A stretch of DNA of 64,000 nucleotides from Arthrobacter woluwensis (GCF_030816155.1 NZ_JAUSXR010000001.1:2604001-2668000); one strand, 5' to 3'; counted from the stretch's first letter, positions 45,840 through 57,256 are shown. Notes: generated by a model from the letters alone, not told the origin. Made by a program: numbers and translations.

Positions 45840-47063
45840 ATGGAACGCAAACCCGCCACCCCGCGCCCGGACTGGCGCGAGAAGATCGAATCCGTGGGAC
45901 TGGTGTTCTCCACGAGCACCAAGCCGGACGGCACCCAGGTGGAGTACTGGCACGAGAACGCCTACTACGAATTCCAGATGGACGAGGTGGAACGCCTGGA
46001 ACTCGTGGCCGAGGAGATGCACCGCATGTGCCTGGAGGCCGCACGCTTCCTGGGCACCGGGGCCATGGGTGACCTGGGCATCGGGCCCGAGGCGCGTGAG
46101 CTCGCCGTCGCGTCCCTCGATGCCGGCGACCTGGACATCTACGGCCGCTTCGACTTCGCCTATGACGGCAAGGGCGGGGACGCCAAGCTGTTCGAATACA
46201 ACGCGGACACCCCGACTGGTCTCATCGAGGCGTCTCTGGCCCAGTGGTACTGGCTGCAGGACGTCATGCCGGAGAAGGACCAGTGGAACGGGATCCACGA
46301 GGCGCTGATCGAGCAGTGGCGGCGCTACCAGGCCCGGACCGGCATGTCCCGTCTGCACTTGGCGCACGCGGAGGAAGAGGACTCCGGCGAGGACTGGATG
46401 ACCACGGGCTACATGCGGGACGTGGCCGAACAGGCCGGCTGGGCGACCGTCGGCATCAACATGTCCGACATCGGCTGGAACCACGGGTACCAGCGGTTCG
46501 TCGACATGGACGACTTCCCCATCAGCACCATCTTCAAGCTGTACCCCTGGGAGCTCATGGCCAAAGAGCCCTTCGGCCAGTACCTCCTGCGGCGTGAGGT
46601 CAACCCGCAGTGGGTGGAGCCGGCCTGGAAGATGCTGCTCTCCAACAAGGCGCTGCTCGCCGCCCTCTGGCACCTCTACCCCGGGCACCCGAACCTCCTG
46701 CCCGCGTATCTGGATTCGCCCCGCGACCTGACCGCCTGGGTGGCCAAGCCCCTGCACGGCCGCGAAGGCGACAACATCCGCATCCACGCCCCGGGCATCG
46801 ACCTGGAACAGCCCGGCGACTACGGCCGCGAGGGCTGGTGCTACCAGCAGTACCAGGAGCTCCCGGACTTCGACGGCAGTCATCCGGTGCTGGGCCTCTG
46901 GGTGGTGGGCGGCGAGTCCGTGGGCTGCGGCATCCGGGAGTCGGACGGCCCTGTCACGGACTTCTTCTGCCGTTTCGTCCCGAACATCATCGACGCCCCG
47001 GCGCCCACCGCCGCGGAGCTGGAAGCCGAAGCCGCTCAGGCGTTCACAGGAGGTGCGGCATGA
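45840..47063 (+). CDS. Glutathionylspermidine synthase-like ATP-grasp enzyme (YgiC/YjfC type)
   Basis: The 407 residues correspond to the C-terminal synthetase part of Gss, without an amidase domain. DFAYDGKGGDAKLFEYNADTPTGLIEAS holds ATP-grasp metal/substrate residues, and AKPLHGREGDNIRIHAPG the nucleotide loop. Actinobacteria make mycothiol rather than glutathione, so the reaction is probably ligation of another amino- or carboxyl-bearing compound, perhaps to a polyamine. It lies 2 bases after the YgiB-like gene and overlaps an amino-acid/polyamine permease gene, suggesting a shared substrate. Confidence 0.88.
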   Translation: MERKPATPRPDWREKIESVGLVFSTSTKPDGTQVEYWHENAYYEFQMDEVERLELVAEEMHRMCLEAARFLGTGAMGDLGIGPEARELAVASLDAGDLDIYGRFDFAYDGKGGDAKLFEYNADTPTGLIEASLAQWYWLQDVMPEKDQWNGIHEALIEQWRRYQARTGMSRLHLAHAEEEDSGEDWMTTGYMRDVAEQAGWATVGINMSDIGWNHGYQRFVDMDDFPISTIFKLYPWELMAKEPFGQYLLRREVNPQWVEPAWKMLLSNKALLAALWHLYPGHPNLLPAYLDSPRDLTAWVAKPLHGREGDNIRIHAPGIDLEQPGDYGREGWCYQQYQELPDFDGSHPVLGLWVVGGESVGCGIRESDGPVTDFFCRFVPNIIDAPAPTAAELEAEAAQAFTGGAA

Positions 47064-48547
47064 GCCGTCAGGGCGTCACCGACGGCGGCCCCTCGGCCGC
47101 CGTCGCCGTCACGCCGAAGGGCCTCCGGGCCGGGATCCTGGACCTGGGCGATCTGACCATGCTGGGCATGGCCTCCACGGCCCCCGTCTTCGCGCTGTCC
47201 GTGACGCTGGGTCTGATCGTGTCCCGGGTGGGCGACTTCGCCCCCTTGGCGCTCCTGCTGGGCTTCGCCCCGGTGCTCCTGGTGGCTCTGGCCTTCCGGG
47301 AGCTCAACGCGCGCGAACCCGATTGCGGCACCTCCTTCACATGGGTCCGGCGCGCGTTCGGCCCGTACAGCGGCTGGGCCGCCGGTTTCGCCACGGCCGT
47401 GGCGAGCGTGGTGGTCCTGGTGAACCTGGGTCATGTGGCGGCGCAGTACCTGTGGGCTCTCATCTCCCGGGGTTCCTGGGAGGTCTCCCCCTGGCTGACC
47501 GTGCCGACGGCGCTGGTCATCATGGCCGCCATGTGCTGGGTCAACTCGCGCGGCATCCGCATGGGCGAGAACGTCCAGCGCACCCTGACCTATGTGCAGT
47601 ACATCGCCCTGGGCGTCCTGGCGATCGCCCTCGTGGTGGGTGTGGTCCGCGACGGCGCGGCCGAGGTCTTCCACTGGGGCTGGTTCGACCTGGGCGCCGC
47701 CCTCCAGGACCCGTCCCGGCTCGGCCAGGGCGTGCTCCTGGCGATCTTCCTCTTCTGGGGCTGGGACACCTGCTTCTCCCTGAACGAGGAGAGTGACGAC
47801 CCCTCCCGCACTCCCGGCCGCGGCGCGCTGCTCTCCACCGTGGCCCTGGTCCTGGTGTACCTGGCCCTCACCGTGCTGCTCATGATGTTCGCCTCCACGG
47901 ACACCAACGGCATCGGCCTGGGCAACCCGGACAACTCGGGCGACGTCATGGGAGCGCTGCGCGAGACGGCGCTCGGCCCGTGGGGATGGGTGGTCCTCGT
48001 GTCCCTGCTGGGTTCGATCCTCTCCGGCGCCCAGGCGACGGTGCTCCCGGTGACGCGCAGCCTGCTGGCGATGGGCCGTCAGGGCGCGCTGCCCGCACGC
48101 CTCGGTTCCGTGGAGCCGGCCACACAGGCGCCTCGCACGGTCTCCTGGGTGGTCTTCGGCGCGGCCGGGGTCTACTACCTGGTGCTGACCTTCCTGGGCG
48201 CCAACGTCATGATCGACTCGGCCAACGCCGTGACGGTCTTCATCGCCTTCTACTACGCCGTCACCGCGTTCGCGTGCGTCTGGACCTTCCGGCACACGCT
48301 GCGGGACTCGGCCCGGAACCTCTGGCTGCGGGGCATCCTGCCGCTCCTGGGCGGGGTGCTGCTCACCGTCGCGTTCGTGTCCGGGATCATTCAGTGGGCG
48401 AAGCCGGAGTTCTCCCAGACCGCTGCCGGCGGCGTGGGCGGAACCCTGGTGGTCGTGCTGGTGCTGGCCGTCCTGGGGATCGGCCTGTTGCTCTGGGCGC
48501 GCTTCTCTTCGGCGACGCGCGCCTACTTCACGTCCCGGGCGTCCTGA
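47060..48547 (+). CDS. APC-family amino acid/polyamine permease
   Basis: A permease of 495 residues with about 12 spans. The first helix GDLTMLGMASTAPVFALSV has the APC unwound G-S-T-A-P substrate motif, and GWDTCFSLNEESDDPSRTPGRG is the conserved loop after helix 6. AGGAGG precedes the ATG, which overlaps the synthetase stop. The coupling to a GspS-like enzyme favours a polyamine or diamine as cargo. Its 3' end overlaps that of the convergent DUF2264 gene by 20 bases. Confidence 0.93.
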   Translation: MSRQGVTDGGPSAAVAVTPKGLRAGILDLGDLTMLGMASTAPVFALSVTLGLIVSRVGDFAPLALLLGFAPVLLVALAFRELNAREPDCGTSFTWVRRAFGPYSGWAAGFATAVASVVVLVNLGHVAAQYLWALISRGSWEVSPWLTVPTALVIMAAMCWVNSRGIRMGENVQRTLTYVQYIALGVLAIALVVGVVRDGAAEVFHWGWFDLGAALQDPSRLGQGVLLAIFLFWGWDTCFSLNEESDDPSRTPGRGALLSTVALVLVYLALTVLLMMFASTDTNGIGLGNPDNSGDVMGALRETALGPWGWVVLVSLLGSILSGAQATVLPVTRSLLAMGRQGALPARLGSVEPATQAPRTVSWVVFGAAGVYYLVLTFLGANVMIDSANAVTVFIAFYYAVTAFACVWTFRHTLRDSARNLWLRGILPLLGGVLLTVAFVSGIIQWAKPEFSQTAAGGVGGTLVVVLVLAVLGIGLLLWARFSSATRAYFTSRAS

Positions 48548-50576
48548 ACTCGAGCTCGAGGGTGAACGGCTCCCCCTCCAGATCCTGGAGGGAGAGCATC
48601 CGGACCGACGCCCGCACCCATCCCCCGCTTTCGGTGAGGGTGAACGGTCCGGGCCGGTGCCCGGGCGCCTCCAGCCCGAGGTGATGCACGGAGGCGAGGA
48701 GGGTCGTGGCGCCGTCCGGTGTCATGACGGTCTCCAGCGGCGTGGTGACCGTCGGGCACCGCGCCTCGCCGAAGGCGGTGGTCCCCTGCGCTTCCCCGAC
48801 GACGGCGGCGCTCCCCTGTGTGAGAGGGCGCTGGGTGAGGGGGCGCTGCGTGAGGGGGCGCTGCGTGAGAGGCCACAGGGTGGCGTGGACCCCGGGAGTG
48901 ACGGCCCAGCCACCCTCGCGGACGGACCATCCGTCGTACCGCCCGGCAGGACCCGCCGGAAGCTGAACCCGGTGCACGCGCAGCTGGTAGCCGCCGCGCG
49001 CCGTCGTGCCGGTGGCGACAGTGAGGGGCTGCTCCGCCTCGTCCTCGGTGACCGTCCAGACCGGCCGGTGGAAACTCGCGGCCGCCGCGTCTGGACCTGC
49101 GCCGGAGTCTGCGCTGGACCCGGTCTCCAGGCGATGGATCCGGGTGCGCCACGAGGCGCGGCCCGCAGCGTCGAGCACGGCCAGGTGATTGTCCACCGCC
49201 TCGGAGGGGACAGGATCAGTGCCGCTGCCGAGGCCCTGCCCCGGCAGGTGCAGGGGCCCCGTGTGGCTGGAATAGGCGAAACGACTGTAGAGGGCGTTGT
49301 CGCTGCCGGGGCCGTAGTGCTTGTCGCTGCCGTGGTTGGCCAGCTGGGCGATTCCGTCCGGTCCGCGGTGCAGCAGGAAGCCGGGCCCGGGGAGGAGGAC
49401 CGGGTCCGGGCTCATCGGGTCCGTCTCGGCGGGAGTGTTCCAGAAGGGGCTGTCCTCCGGGAGCAGGAGCGCCAGGAACGCCTTCGAGGACCAGTACGGC
49501 GATCCGGGTCCGGAGTAGTTCTGGATCATGGGCTCGTACGGGCCCTGCCAGCCGAGGCAGGCGATTCCGTCCGGGAAGGCTTCCGGGGTGTCGAAGTACC
49601 GGAGGGTCTCCATGGCGAGGCTCCCGGCCCGGGCCAGTGATTCCGCGTCCCCGCTGGGGTCGCCTGGTTCCAGGAACAGCGCGCCCAAGGCAAACGGAGC
49701 GGCCGCGGCGAAGCGGTAGGTGAGCGAGCGACCGTGGTGGATCGGTTCCCCTCCTCCGCCGAAGAAGGCCGGGTACGTCCGGAGGAACTCGCTCAGGCGT
49801 TCCCGGTACCGCGGCAACCGGTCCGCTGCCCAGGGGTGAGCGCCGCCGACCGACCGGTCCGCGGCGAACCGGCACCAGAGCAGCGGGTAGAGGTGCAGGG
49901 CCCAGCCGCAGTAGTAGTCGAAGAAGTCGCCGGTGCCGCCGTTGTCCCCGTCGCGGTACCAGCCATCACCCACGGACCAGTCCTCGATCCGGTCCAGGGC
50001 CGCGGTGATGTGGTCCGGGTTGTGGTCCCGGCCGACGCCGGCCAGGAACTCCGCCACGTGGGCGTTGAACAGGACCCAGTTGTTGTCCCAGGGGTCGGCG
50101 GTCCCGGCGCCCTGCAGCCAGCACGCCACCGTGTCCTGTTCCTGCGGGTCCAGGCGGTCCCAGAGCCAGGGCCGGGTGAGCTGCAGCCCGATTGCCACGG
50201 ACGCCGCCTCGACCAGGGCCTGGGTCCGACTGACGACGGGGTTCCAGGATTCGTCGGCGGCTGCTGTGCGCGCCGCGTCGGCACCCTCGCCCGCTACCCG
50301 CGCCGCGCCCGCCACCAGCCCAGGGAGGTACCAGTCCAGGTGTCCGTGGGGGTCGTCGCCGCCGGACCCCGCGACCCGCAACGCCGCCAGCAGGAACGTG
50401 CGGGCGAAGCCTTCGAGTTCGTCCGAGCGGACCCCGGAGAACGCCGGGCGTCCAGGAAGCCGCAGCAAGGCGTGTCCCGGCGAGAAATACGGACGCACCG
50501 CGAGGAGCTGCCGGTCCGCGAAGCCGAACCAGTACGCGCGGCGCTGCGCGGCGTCGTCGTTCACCTGTCCATTCAC
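48528..50576 (-). CDS. DUF2264 family protein (predicted alpha/alpha-barrel glycan hydrolase)
   Basis: A DUF2264 (PF10022-type) protein of 682 residues. The N-terminal two-thirds (to about 420) are helical with DPWDNNWVLFNAHVAEFL, GDGWYRDGDNGGTGDFFDYY and GDFFDYYCGWA-like aromatic/acidic motifs, resembling unsaturated-glucuronyl hydrolases. A beta-rich C-terminal part follows. Around residue 585 the sequence PLTQR is repeated four times. No signal peptide, so it acts on imported oligosaccharides. Start GTG 50576. It is divergent from a DeoR/LacI-type regulator that probably controls it. The precise sugar is unknown. Confidence 0.87.
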   Translation of the reverse strand: MNGQVNDDAAQRRAYWFGFADRQLLAVRPYFSPGHALLRLPGRPAFSGVRSDELEGFARTFLLAALRVAGSGGDDPHGHLDWYLPGLVAGAARVAGEGADAARTAAADESWNPVVSRTQALVEAASVAIGLQLTRPWLWDRLDPQEQDTVACWLQGAGTADPWDNNWVLFNAHVAEFLAGVGRDHNPDHITAALDRIEDWSVGDGWYRDGDNGGTGDFFDYYCGWALHLYPLLWCRFAADRSVGGAHPWAADRLPRYRERLSEFLRTYPAFFGGGGEPIHHGRSLTYRFAAAAPFALGALFLEPGDPSGDAESLARAGSLAMETLRYFDTPEAFPDGIACLGWQGPYEPMIQNYSGPGSPYWSSKAFLALLLPEDSPFWNTPAETDPMSPDPVLLPGPGFLLHRGPDGIAQLANHGSDKHYGPGSDNALYSRFAYSSHTGPLHLPGQGLGSGTDPVPSEAVDNHLAVLDAAGRASWRTRIHRLETGSSADSGAGPDAAAASFHRPVWTVTEDEAEQPLTVATGTTARGGYQLRVHRVQLPAGPAGRYDGWSVREGGWAVTPGVHATLWPLTQRPLTQRPLTQRPLTQGSAAVVGEAQGTTAFGEARCPTVTTPLETVMTPDGATTLLASVHHLGLEAPGHRPGPFTLTESGGWVRASVRMLSLQDLEGEPFTLELEFRTPGT
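48820..48879. repeat. Tandem 15-base repeats within the DUF2264 gene
   Basis: Four units of GTGAGGGGGCGCTGC (two identical, two variants) encode Pro-Leu-Thr-Gln-Arg repeats. In-frame, so copy-number change alters length only. Confidence 0.85.
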
Positions 50577-50660
50577 CCTCTCCGTGCGCCCGGGGGCACC
50601 GCGGCGGCGGCGCTGGGCGGTCAGACCCCGGACAGCTCTTGACCACGCTAGGGGCGGGCC

Positions 50661-50704
50661 TGTTCAGTTGGAAGGAACGCCGTTCATCTGAAAGAAACTG
50701 AACA
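50661..50704. promoter_or_regulatory. Candidate operator between DUF2264 and its regulator
   Basis: TGTTCAGTT and AACTGAACA form the outer dyad. Inside, GTTCAGTTGGAAGGAAC (50662) and GTTCATCTGAAAGAAAC (50682) are 20-base-spaced direct repeats. Direct repeats at about two helical turns are typical of DeoR-family sites. Confidence 0.5.
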
Positions 50705-50717
50705 CCCGAGGGGGATC

Positions 50718-51809
50718 ATGCACGCCGAGGAGCGGCACGCACTCATCCAGCAGGAGCTCACGCTCTCCGGCAAGCTGATGGCGACCGAGTTCGCGGAGAA
50801 GGTCGGTGTCTCCGGGATGACCCTGCGGCGTGACCTCGCGACGCTCGAACGCCGGGGCGTGCTGCGCCGCGTCCACGGTGGGGCGGTGCCCTCCGACGAC
50901 GGCCTCCCTGGTGGCGCTTCCGCCTTCCGTCCGGCCGCGCCGAGTCAGTTGACGATCGGGCTGCTGGTCCCCACCTCGCAGTACTACTTCTCCCTCATCA
51001 TCAAGGGCGCAGGCCGTGCCGCCCAGCAGGCCGGCGCCCGGCTGGTGCTCGGAGTCAGCGGCTACGACCCCGACGAGGAGCTGCGGCTGCTCAAACGTTT
51101 CCTCGCGTCGCCGATCGACGCCCTGCTGATCACCCCGCTCGGCGCGGACGACGGCCCGACCCCCACCCTGGAGGCCCTCTACGACGCCCGGATCCCGGTG
51201 GTCCTGGTGGAACGGCCGCTCGAGAACGTCCTCGACCCGGGCCCGTGGGACTCGGTGTTCACCGATCACGTGCGCGGCACCGAACGCCTCGTCCGGCGCT
51301 GGGTGCAGTCCAGCGGAGGACCGGTCGCGCTCGGGATCCTCGAGGACAGCCCCAACTCGCCGCCCATCGAAGAGGGTTACCGCCGCGCTCTGGAACTCAC
51401 CGGCCACGCGCCGCATGTGGTGCGGATCCCGTCCTCGGCGCATGGACATGAGGCCCACCGCACTGCGCTCGCCCGCCTCGCCGAAAGCTGCCGGGCGGAG
51501 GGCATCCGAGGCGTGCTGGTCCACAACGACGGCTGCGCGCTCGCCCTCACGGAACTGTTCCTCGAGCAGGGCGTCCGGGTCCCGGAGGATGTGGAAGTGG
51601 TGGCCTACGACGACGAGATCGCCTCCCTGGGCCTGCTCCCCCTGAGCGCCGTGGCCCCGCCGAAGTTCGAGCTGGGTCACCGTGCCGCGAGCCTCTGCCT
51701 GCAGCGGGTCCGGGACGGGTTCTGCGCCCGCGAGCGCGTGGCCCTCTCGCCGCAGTTCGTGCCACGGCAGTCCACCCGGACGCAGCTTCCGGCCGGCCTG
51801 GCGCTGTAG
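50718..51809 (+). CDS. DeoR-type HTH fused to a LacI/periplasmic-binding-like sensor
   Basis: A 363-residue regulator. Residues 1-58 are a DeoR winged helix (RHALIQQELTLSGKLMATEFA, then SGMTLRRDLATLERRGVL and RVHGGAV). From residue 77 a type I periplasmic-binding fold begins (TIGLLVPTSQYYFSLIIKGAG) and runs to EVVAYDDEIASLGLLPLSAV, as in LacI proteins. This chimera replaces the usual DeoR sugar-phosphate domain by a free-sugar sensor. GAGGGGG precedes the ATG. It is divergent from DUF2264, so the inducer is probably its oligosaccharide substrate or product. Confidence 0.9.
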   Translation: MHAEERHALIQQELTLSGKLMATEFAEKVGVSGMTLRRDLATLERRGVLRRVHGGAVPSDDGLPGGASAFRPAAPSQLTIGLLVPTSQYYFSLIIKGAGRAAQQAGARLVLGVSGYDPDEELRLLKRFLASPIDALLITPLGADDGPTPTLEALYDARIPVVLVERPLENVLDPGPWDSVFTDHVRGTERLVRRWVQSSGGPVALGILEDSPNSPPIEEGYRRALELTGHAPHVVRIPSSAHGHEAHRTALARLAESCRAEGIRGVLVHNDGCALALTELFLEQGVRVPEDVEVVAYDDEIASLGLLPLSAVAPPKFELGHRAASLCLQRVRDGFCARERVALSPQFVPRQSTRTQLPAGLAL

Positions 51810-51958
51810 GGGTGGACGGGTCCGTAAGGGCGGGTCCGTCCCGGACATCCCCCGGATGCGCAGGTCACCCGGCAGCACGCCCCATTGCCCGGATCGGCAT
51901 CCTCGGGGAGGGTTGATCAGGACAGATGCAGTGCTCCGAGACGTGACAGGAGAAATTC

Positions 51959-52870
51959 GTGACTTCCCCACACCCGGTCTTCATCGAGGAGATCCCGGTC
52001 CCCGGATCGGGACCGTACGGGATCACCATCGGCCCTGATGGCGACGTCTGGTACACCCTCGAAGGGAGCGGCGGCATCGGACGGCTGAATGCTGAAGGCA
52101 TCCCTCACACCTACGACCTTGACTCCGAGTGCGGTCCGACAGTGCTCACGAACGGACCCGATGGCGCCCTCTGGTTCACCGAATACCGGTCGCACCGGAT
52201 CGGGAGGATCACCCCTGACGGCGAGCTCACCGAGTATCCCCTGGAGGCCTGCGGCCCTTACGGGCTCACCCTCGGGCCGGATGACGCACTCTGGTTCACC
52301 GAGACCGTGACCGACCGCATCGGGCGGCTGTCGGCGGAAGGCACCCTGACCGAATTCCCCCTGCCGTTCGCCGAGTGCTTCCCCTCAGCGATCACGACCG
52401 GTCCGGACGGCGCCCTGTGGTTCACCATGAACCGGGCCAATGCGATCGGGAGGATGACCACCGACGGCACGGTGGACCATTACACGGTGCCCACCGCCGA
52501 CTCGGGCCCGGTCGGCATCACCGCGGGCCCGGACGGCGCCCTGTGGTTCACGGAGATCGCCGCGGGCACCATCGGCCGCATCACGACGGAGGGCCTGATC
52601 ACGGAATACCCGCTTCCCGACCGGACCGCCCGCCCCCACGCCATCAGCGCGGGCGACGGCCATCTGTGGTTCACCGAATGGGGCGGCAACGGCGTCGGGA
52701 TCATCACCACCGAAGGACGGATCAGCACCGCCGGGTTGAAGACGCCCGCGTCGGAGCCTCACGGACTCGCCGTCGACGCCGACGGTGACTGCTGGGTGGC
52801 CCTTGAGCGCGGCCTCCTGGCCCGGTTCTCCGTGGCGGCGGATACCGCGTCGGTAGGATCACCCTCATGA
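51959..52870 (+). CDS. vgb: Virginiamycin B lyase homologue
   Basis: Beta-propeller protein of 303 residues with seven repeats of the GPDGALWFTE type. Known Vgb enzymes linearise streptogramin B antibiotics by elimination using His228, Glu268 and His270; here His227 (ARPHAI) and Glu266-Pro-His268 (SEPHG) occupy the corresponding places, so the active site looks complete. GTG at 51959 follows AGGAGAAATTC. It overlaps a hemerythrin gene. Environmental actinobacteria often carry such homologues without clinical linkage; activity on streptogramins is predicted, not shown. Confidence 0.87.
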   Translation: MTSPHPVFIEEIPVPGSGPYGITIGPDGDVWYTLEGSGGIGRLNAEGIPHTYDLDSECGPTVLTNGPDGALWFTEYRSHRIGRITPDGELTEYPLEACGPYGLTLGPDDALWFTETVTDRIGRLSAEGTLTEFPLPFAECFPSAITTGPDGALWFTMNRANAIGRMTTDGTVDHYTVPTADSGPVGITAGPDGALWFTEIAAGTIGRITTEGLITEYPLPDRTARPHAISAGDGHLWFTEWGGNGVGIITTEGRISTAGLKTPASEPHGLAVDADGDCWVALERGLLARFSVAADTASVGSPS

Positions 52871-53358
52871 CGGACTCGCCCCGCAGTGGAGAGCAGCCGG
52901 AAGTCGTGCGGCTGATCGCCTGGGGTGACGAACTGCGGGAGGTGCACCAGCGGCTCCGAAAAGCGTTGCACCTCGCCCGGACCTCCCTGGAATCCAGCCC
53001 GGACGATGCTCCCGTGGGCCGTGACATCCTGTTGTTCTGCCACGGATTCTGCGCCGCATTGACAGGTCACCACCAGGGTGAGGACCGCCGGCTGTTCCCT
53101 GCGATCGAGGAGGAGCATCCAGAGCTGTCCGGCGCGCTGCGCAAACTGGCCGAAGACCACGTCCTGATCTCCCAGCTGCTGGAAGACCTGGAAGCGGCCG
53201 TGCGCAGCGCCGATCCGCCGGAACGCCTGGTCTCCCGCCTCGACGGCATCGGCGCCATCATGGAATCTCATTTCCAGTACGAGGAGAGGCAGTTGCTGAC
53301 GATCCTCGACTCCCTCGAGCTGGATGCGCGGCCTCACGAGGTTCTAGGTCCGCTGTGA
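52867..53358 (+). CDS. Hemerythrin-like HHE-domain protein
   Basis: Four-helix diiron-binding protein of 163 residues. Candidate ligands are His in LREVHQRL, His-His and Glu in GHHQGEDRRLFP, His in AEDHVLIS and His/Glu in ESHFQYEERQLL. Roles in this family include O2, NO or iron sensing and redox stress handling. The ATG overlaps the vgb stop (ATGA), so the two are co-translated although no functional link is known. Confidence 0.9.
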   Translation: MTDSPRSGEQPEVVRLIAWGDELREVHQRLRKALHLARTSLESSPDDAPVGRDILLFCHGFCAALTGHHQGEDRRLFPAIEEEHPELSGALRKLAEDHVLISQLLEDLEAAVRSADPPERLVSRLDGIGAIMESHFQYEERQLLTILDSLELDARPHEVLGPL

Positions 53359-53511
53359 CCCAGGGGCCGCGCCCCGGTCCGGAGGTGCCCCCTGTCCTGA
53401 CGGGAGGAAAGTCCGGCGGGAAGAAGGCACGGCGGAGAGGAGAATGCACCTCGCGTTCGCCTCTGTTCGCCTGGTTGTGCATCTGAACGTCGAAGCGTTC
53501 AGTAGAGAGCG

Positions 53512-54549
53512 ATGAACACGTCCAGCAGCTCCCGCCCCGGCTCCTCCCCGTATCGCGTCGCCCTGGCCATGCCGGAGGCGATCGCCGGGCAGTTCTTCCC
53601 GGAAGATGTCCTGCGGAACCTCCCACCGGAACTCTCCCTGATCACGGAGACACCCCTGACCGAGTACGGCTCCCCCGAGGCACTCGAGGTCCTGGGTCAG
53701 GTCGATGCCCTCTTCACCTGCTGGGGCACCGCGTGGATCGACGCCGCCGTTCTGGACCGGGCCCCGCGGCTCCGTTCGATCCACCACGCGGCCGGCACGG
53801 TCAAGCCGCACCTCTCCCGGGACTGCTGGGAAGGCGGGATCCGGGTGACGTCCGCCGCGGACGAGAACGCCGTCCCCGTCGCGGAGTACACCGTGGCCAT
53901 GATCCTGCTGGCCAACAAGAAGGTCTTCCGGCTCAGCGGGATGCTGCACCGCGAACGCGCGGAGCTGCATCCCCTCACGGTGTTCCCGGGCATCGGCAAT
54001 CACCGTCGGAGGGTGGGGATCATCGGGGCATCCCGTATCGGACGGCACGTGCTGCGTCTCCTGAAGCCGTACTCACTGGAACTCCGCATCGCCGACCCCT
54101 ACCTGAGCGCCACGGAGGCGGAGTCCCTGGGGGCGACACTGCTCCCACTGGACGAACTCGTCGCCACGAGCGACGTCGTCTCCCTCCACGCGCCGTCCCT
54201 GCCCAGCACGGCCGGGATGATCAGCCGGGAGCTGCTGGGAACCCTCAGGCCCGGGGCCACCTTCATCAACACCGCGCGGGGTGAGCTCGTGGATCAGGAG
54301 GCGCTGGTCGAGCGCCTGGCCCGCGGTGACATCGACGCAATTCTGGACGTCACCACCCCGTGGGTGCTCCCGGAGGACTCGCCGCTCTACACCCTGCCGA
54401 ACGTCGTCCTCACACCGCACATCGCCGGCTCCCTGGGCACCGAGCTGGAACGGCTCGCGGAGAGCGCGATCGCGGAGGCCGCCCGCGCCGCCCGGGGCGA
54501 GTCCCTCCTCCATGAGGTGACGCTCGCCGAACTGGACCGCATGGCCTGA
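53512..54549 (+). CDS. D-2-hydroxyacid dehydrogenase family protein with altered active site
   Basis: NAD-binding D-2-hydroxyacid dehydrogenase fold of 345 residues. The nucleotide loop is GIIGASRIGRHVL, the substrate Arg256 is in NTARGELVD and the catalytic His303 in LTPHIAG. The segment that usually reads DVxxxEPLP with the catalytic Glu is DVTTPWVLP here: Trp284 stands in place of Glu. Loss of that Glu would lower the pKa support of His303, so activity may be altered. Its location near a sugar-degradation gene may hint at sugar-acid metabolism. Confidence 0.87.
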   Translation: MNTSSSSRPGSSPYRVALAMPEAIAGQFFPEDVLRNLPPELSLITETPLTEYGSPEALEVLGQVDALFTCWGTAWIDAAVLDRAPRLRSIHHAAGTVKPHLSRDCWEGGIRVTSAADENAVPVAEYTVAMILLANKKVFRLSGMLHRERAELHPLTVFPGIGNHRRRVGIIGASRIGRHVLRLLKPYSLELRIADPYLSATEAESLGATLLPLDELVATSDVVSLHAPSLPSTAGMISRELLGTLRPGATFINTARGELVDQEALVERLARGDIDAILDVTTPWVLPEDSPLYTLPNVVLTPHIAGSLGTELERLAESAIAEAARAARGESLLHEVTLAELDRMA

Positions 54550-54577
54550 CCCGCCGTCGTCGTCCGGCACCCTTGCC

Positions 54578-54636
54578 TTGTGTGCTCAGTTGTTGCGGGT
54601 TCCGGTGGCCAGGACCCGCAACAACTGAGCACACAA
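54578..54636. terminator. Long perfect hairpin, 23-base arms and 13-base loop
   Basis: Arms 54578-54600 and 54614-54636 are fully complementary (start TTGTGTGCTCAGTTG). No T-run follows. It lies 29 bases after the dehydrogenase stop and before the ctpE promoter, so it is probably a terminator. Confidence 0.75.
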
Positions 54637-54727
54637 CGGGAGCAGGGCAGGGTCATCCCGGAGGCGCACCCGTATCTCCACCCGTGCTCCGAGGCGCGGC
54701 CCAGGCGCCGCGATTAAGCTGGGCTTC

Positions 54728-57178
<2,451 letters not shown>

Positions 57179-57195
57179 CCCCCTCCCTTCCCTCA

Positions 57196-57256
57196 CGCGA
57201 ACCGCCAGTGGTGGCCCGTATCCACCCCGGACACGGGCCACCACTGGCGGTTCGCG
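57196..57256. terminator. Long perfect hairpin, 24-base arms and 13-base loop
   Basis: Arms 57196-57219 and 57233-57256 pair perfectly (start CGCGAACCGCCAGTG). It lies 17 bases after the ctpE stop, without a T-run. Confidence 0.78.

Noticed and set aside
48820..48879. CRISPR-like repeats
   Set aside because: The units are contiguous, 15 bases long and in frame with the gene; there are no spacers or cas genes.
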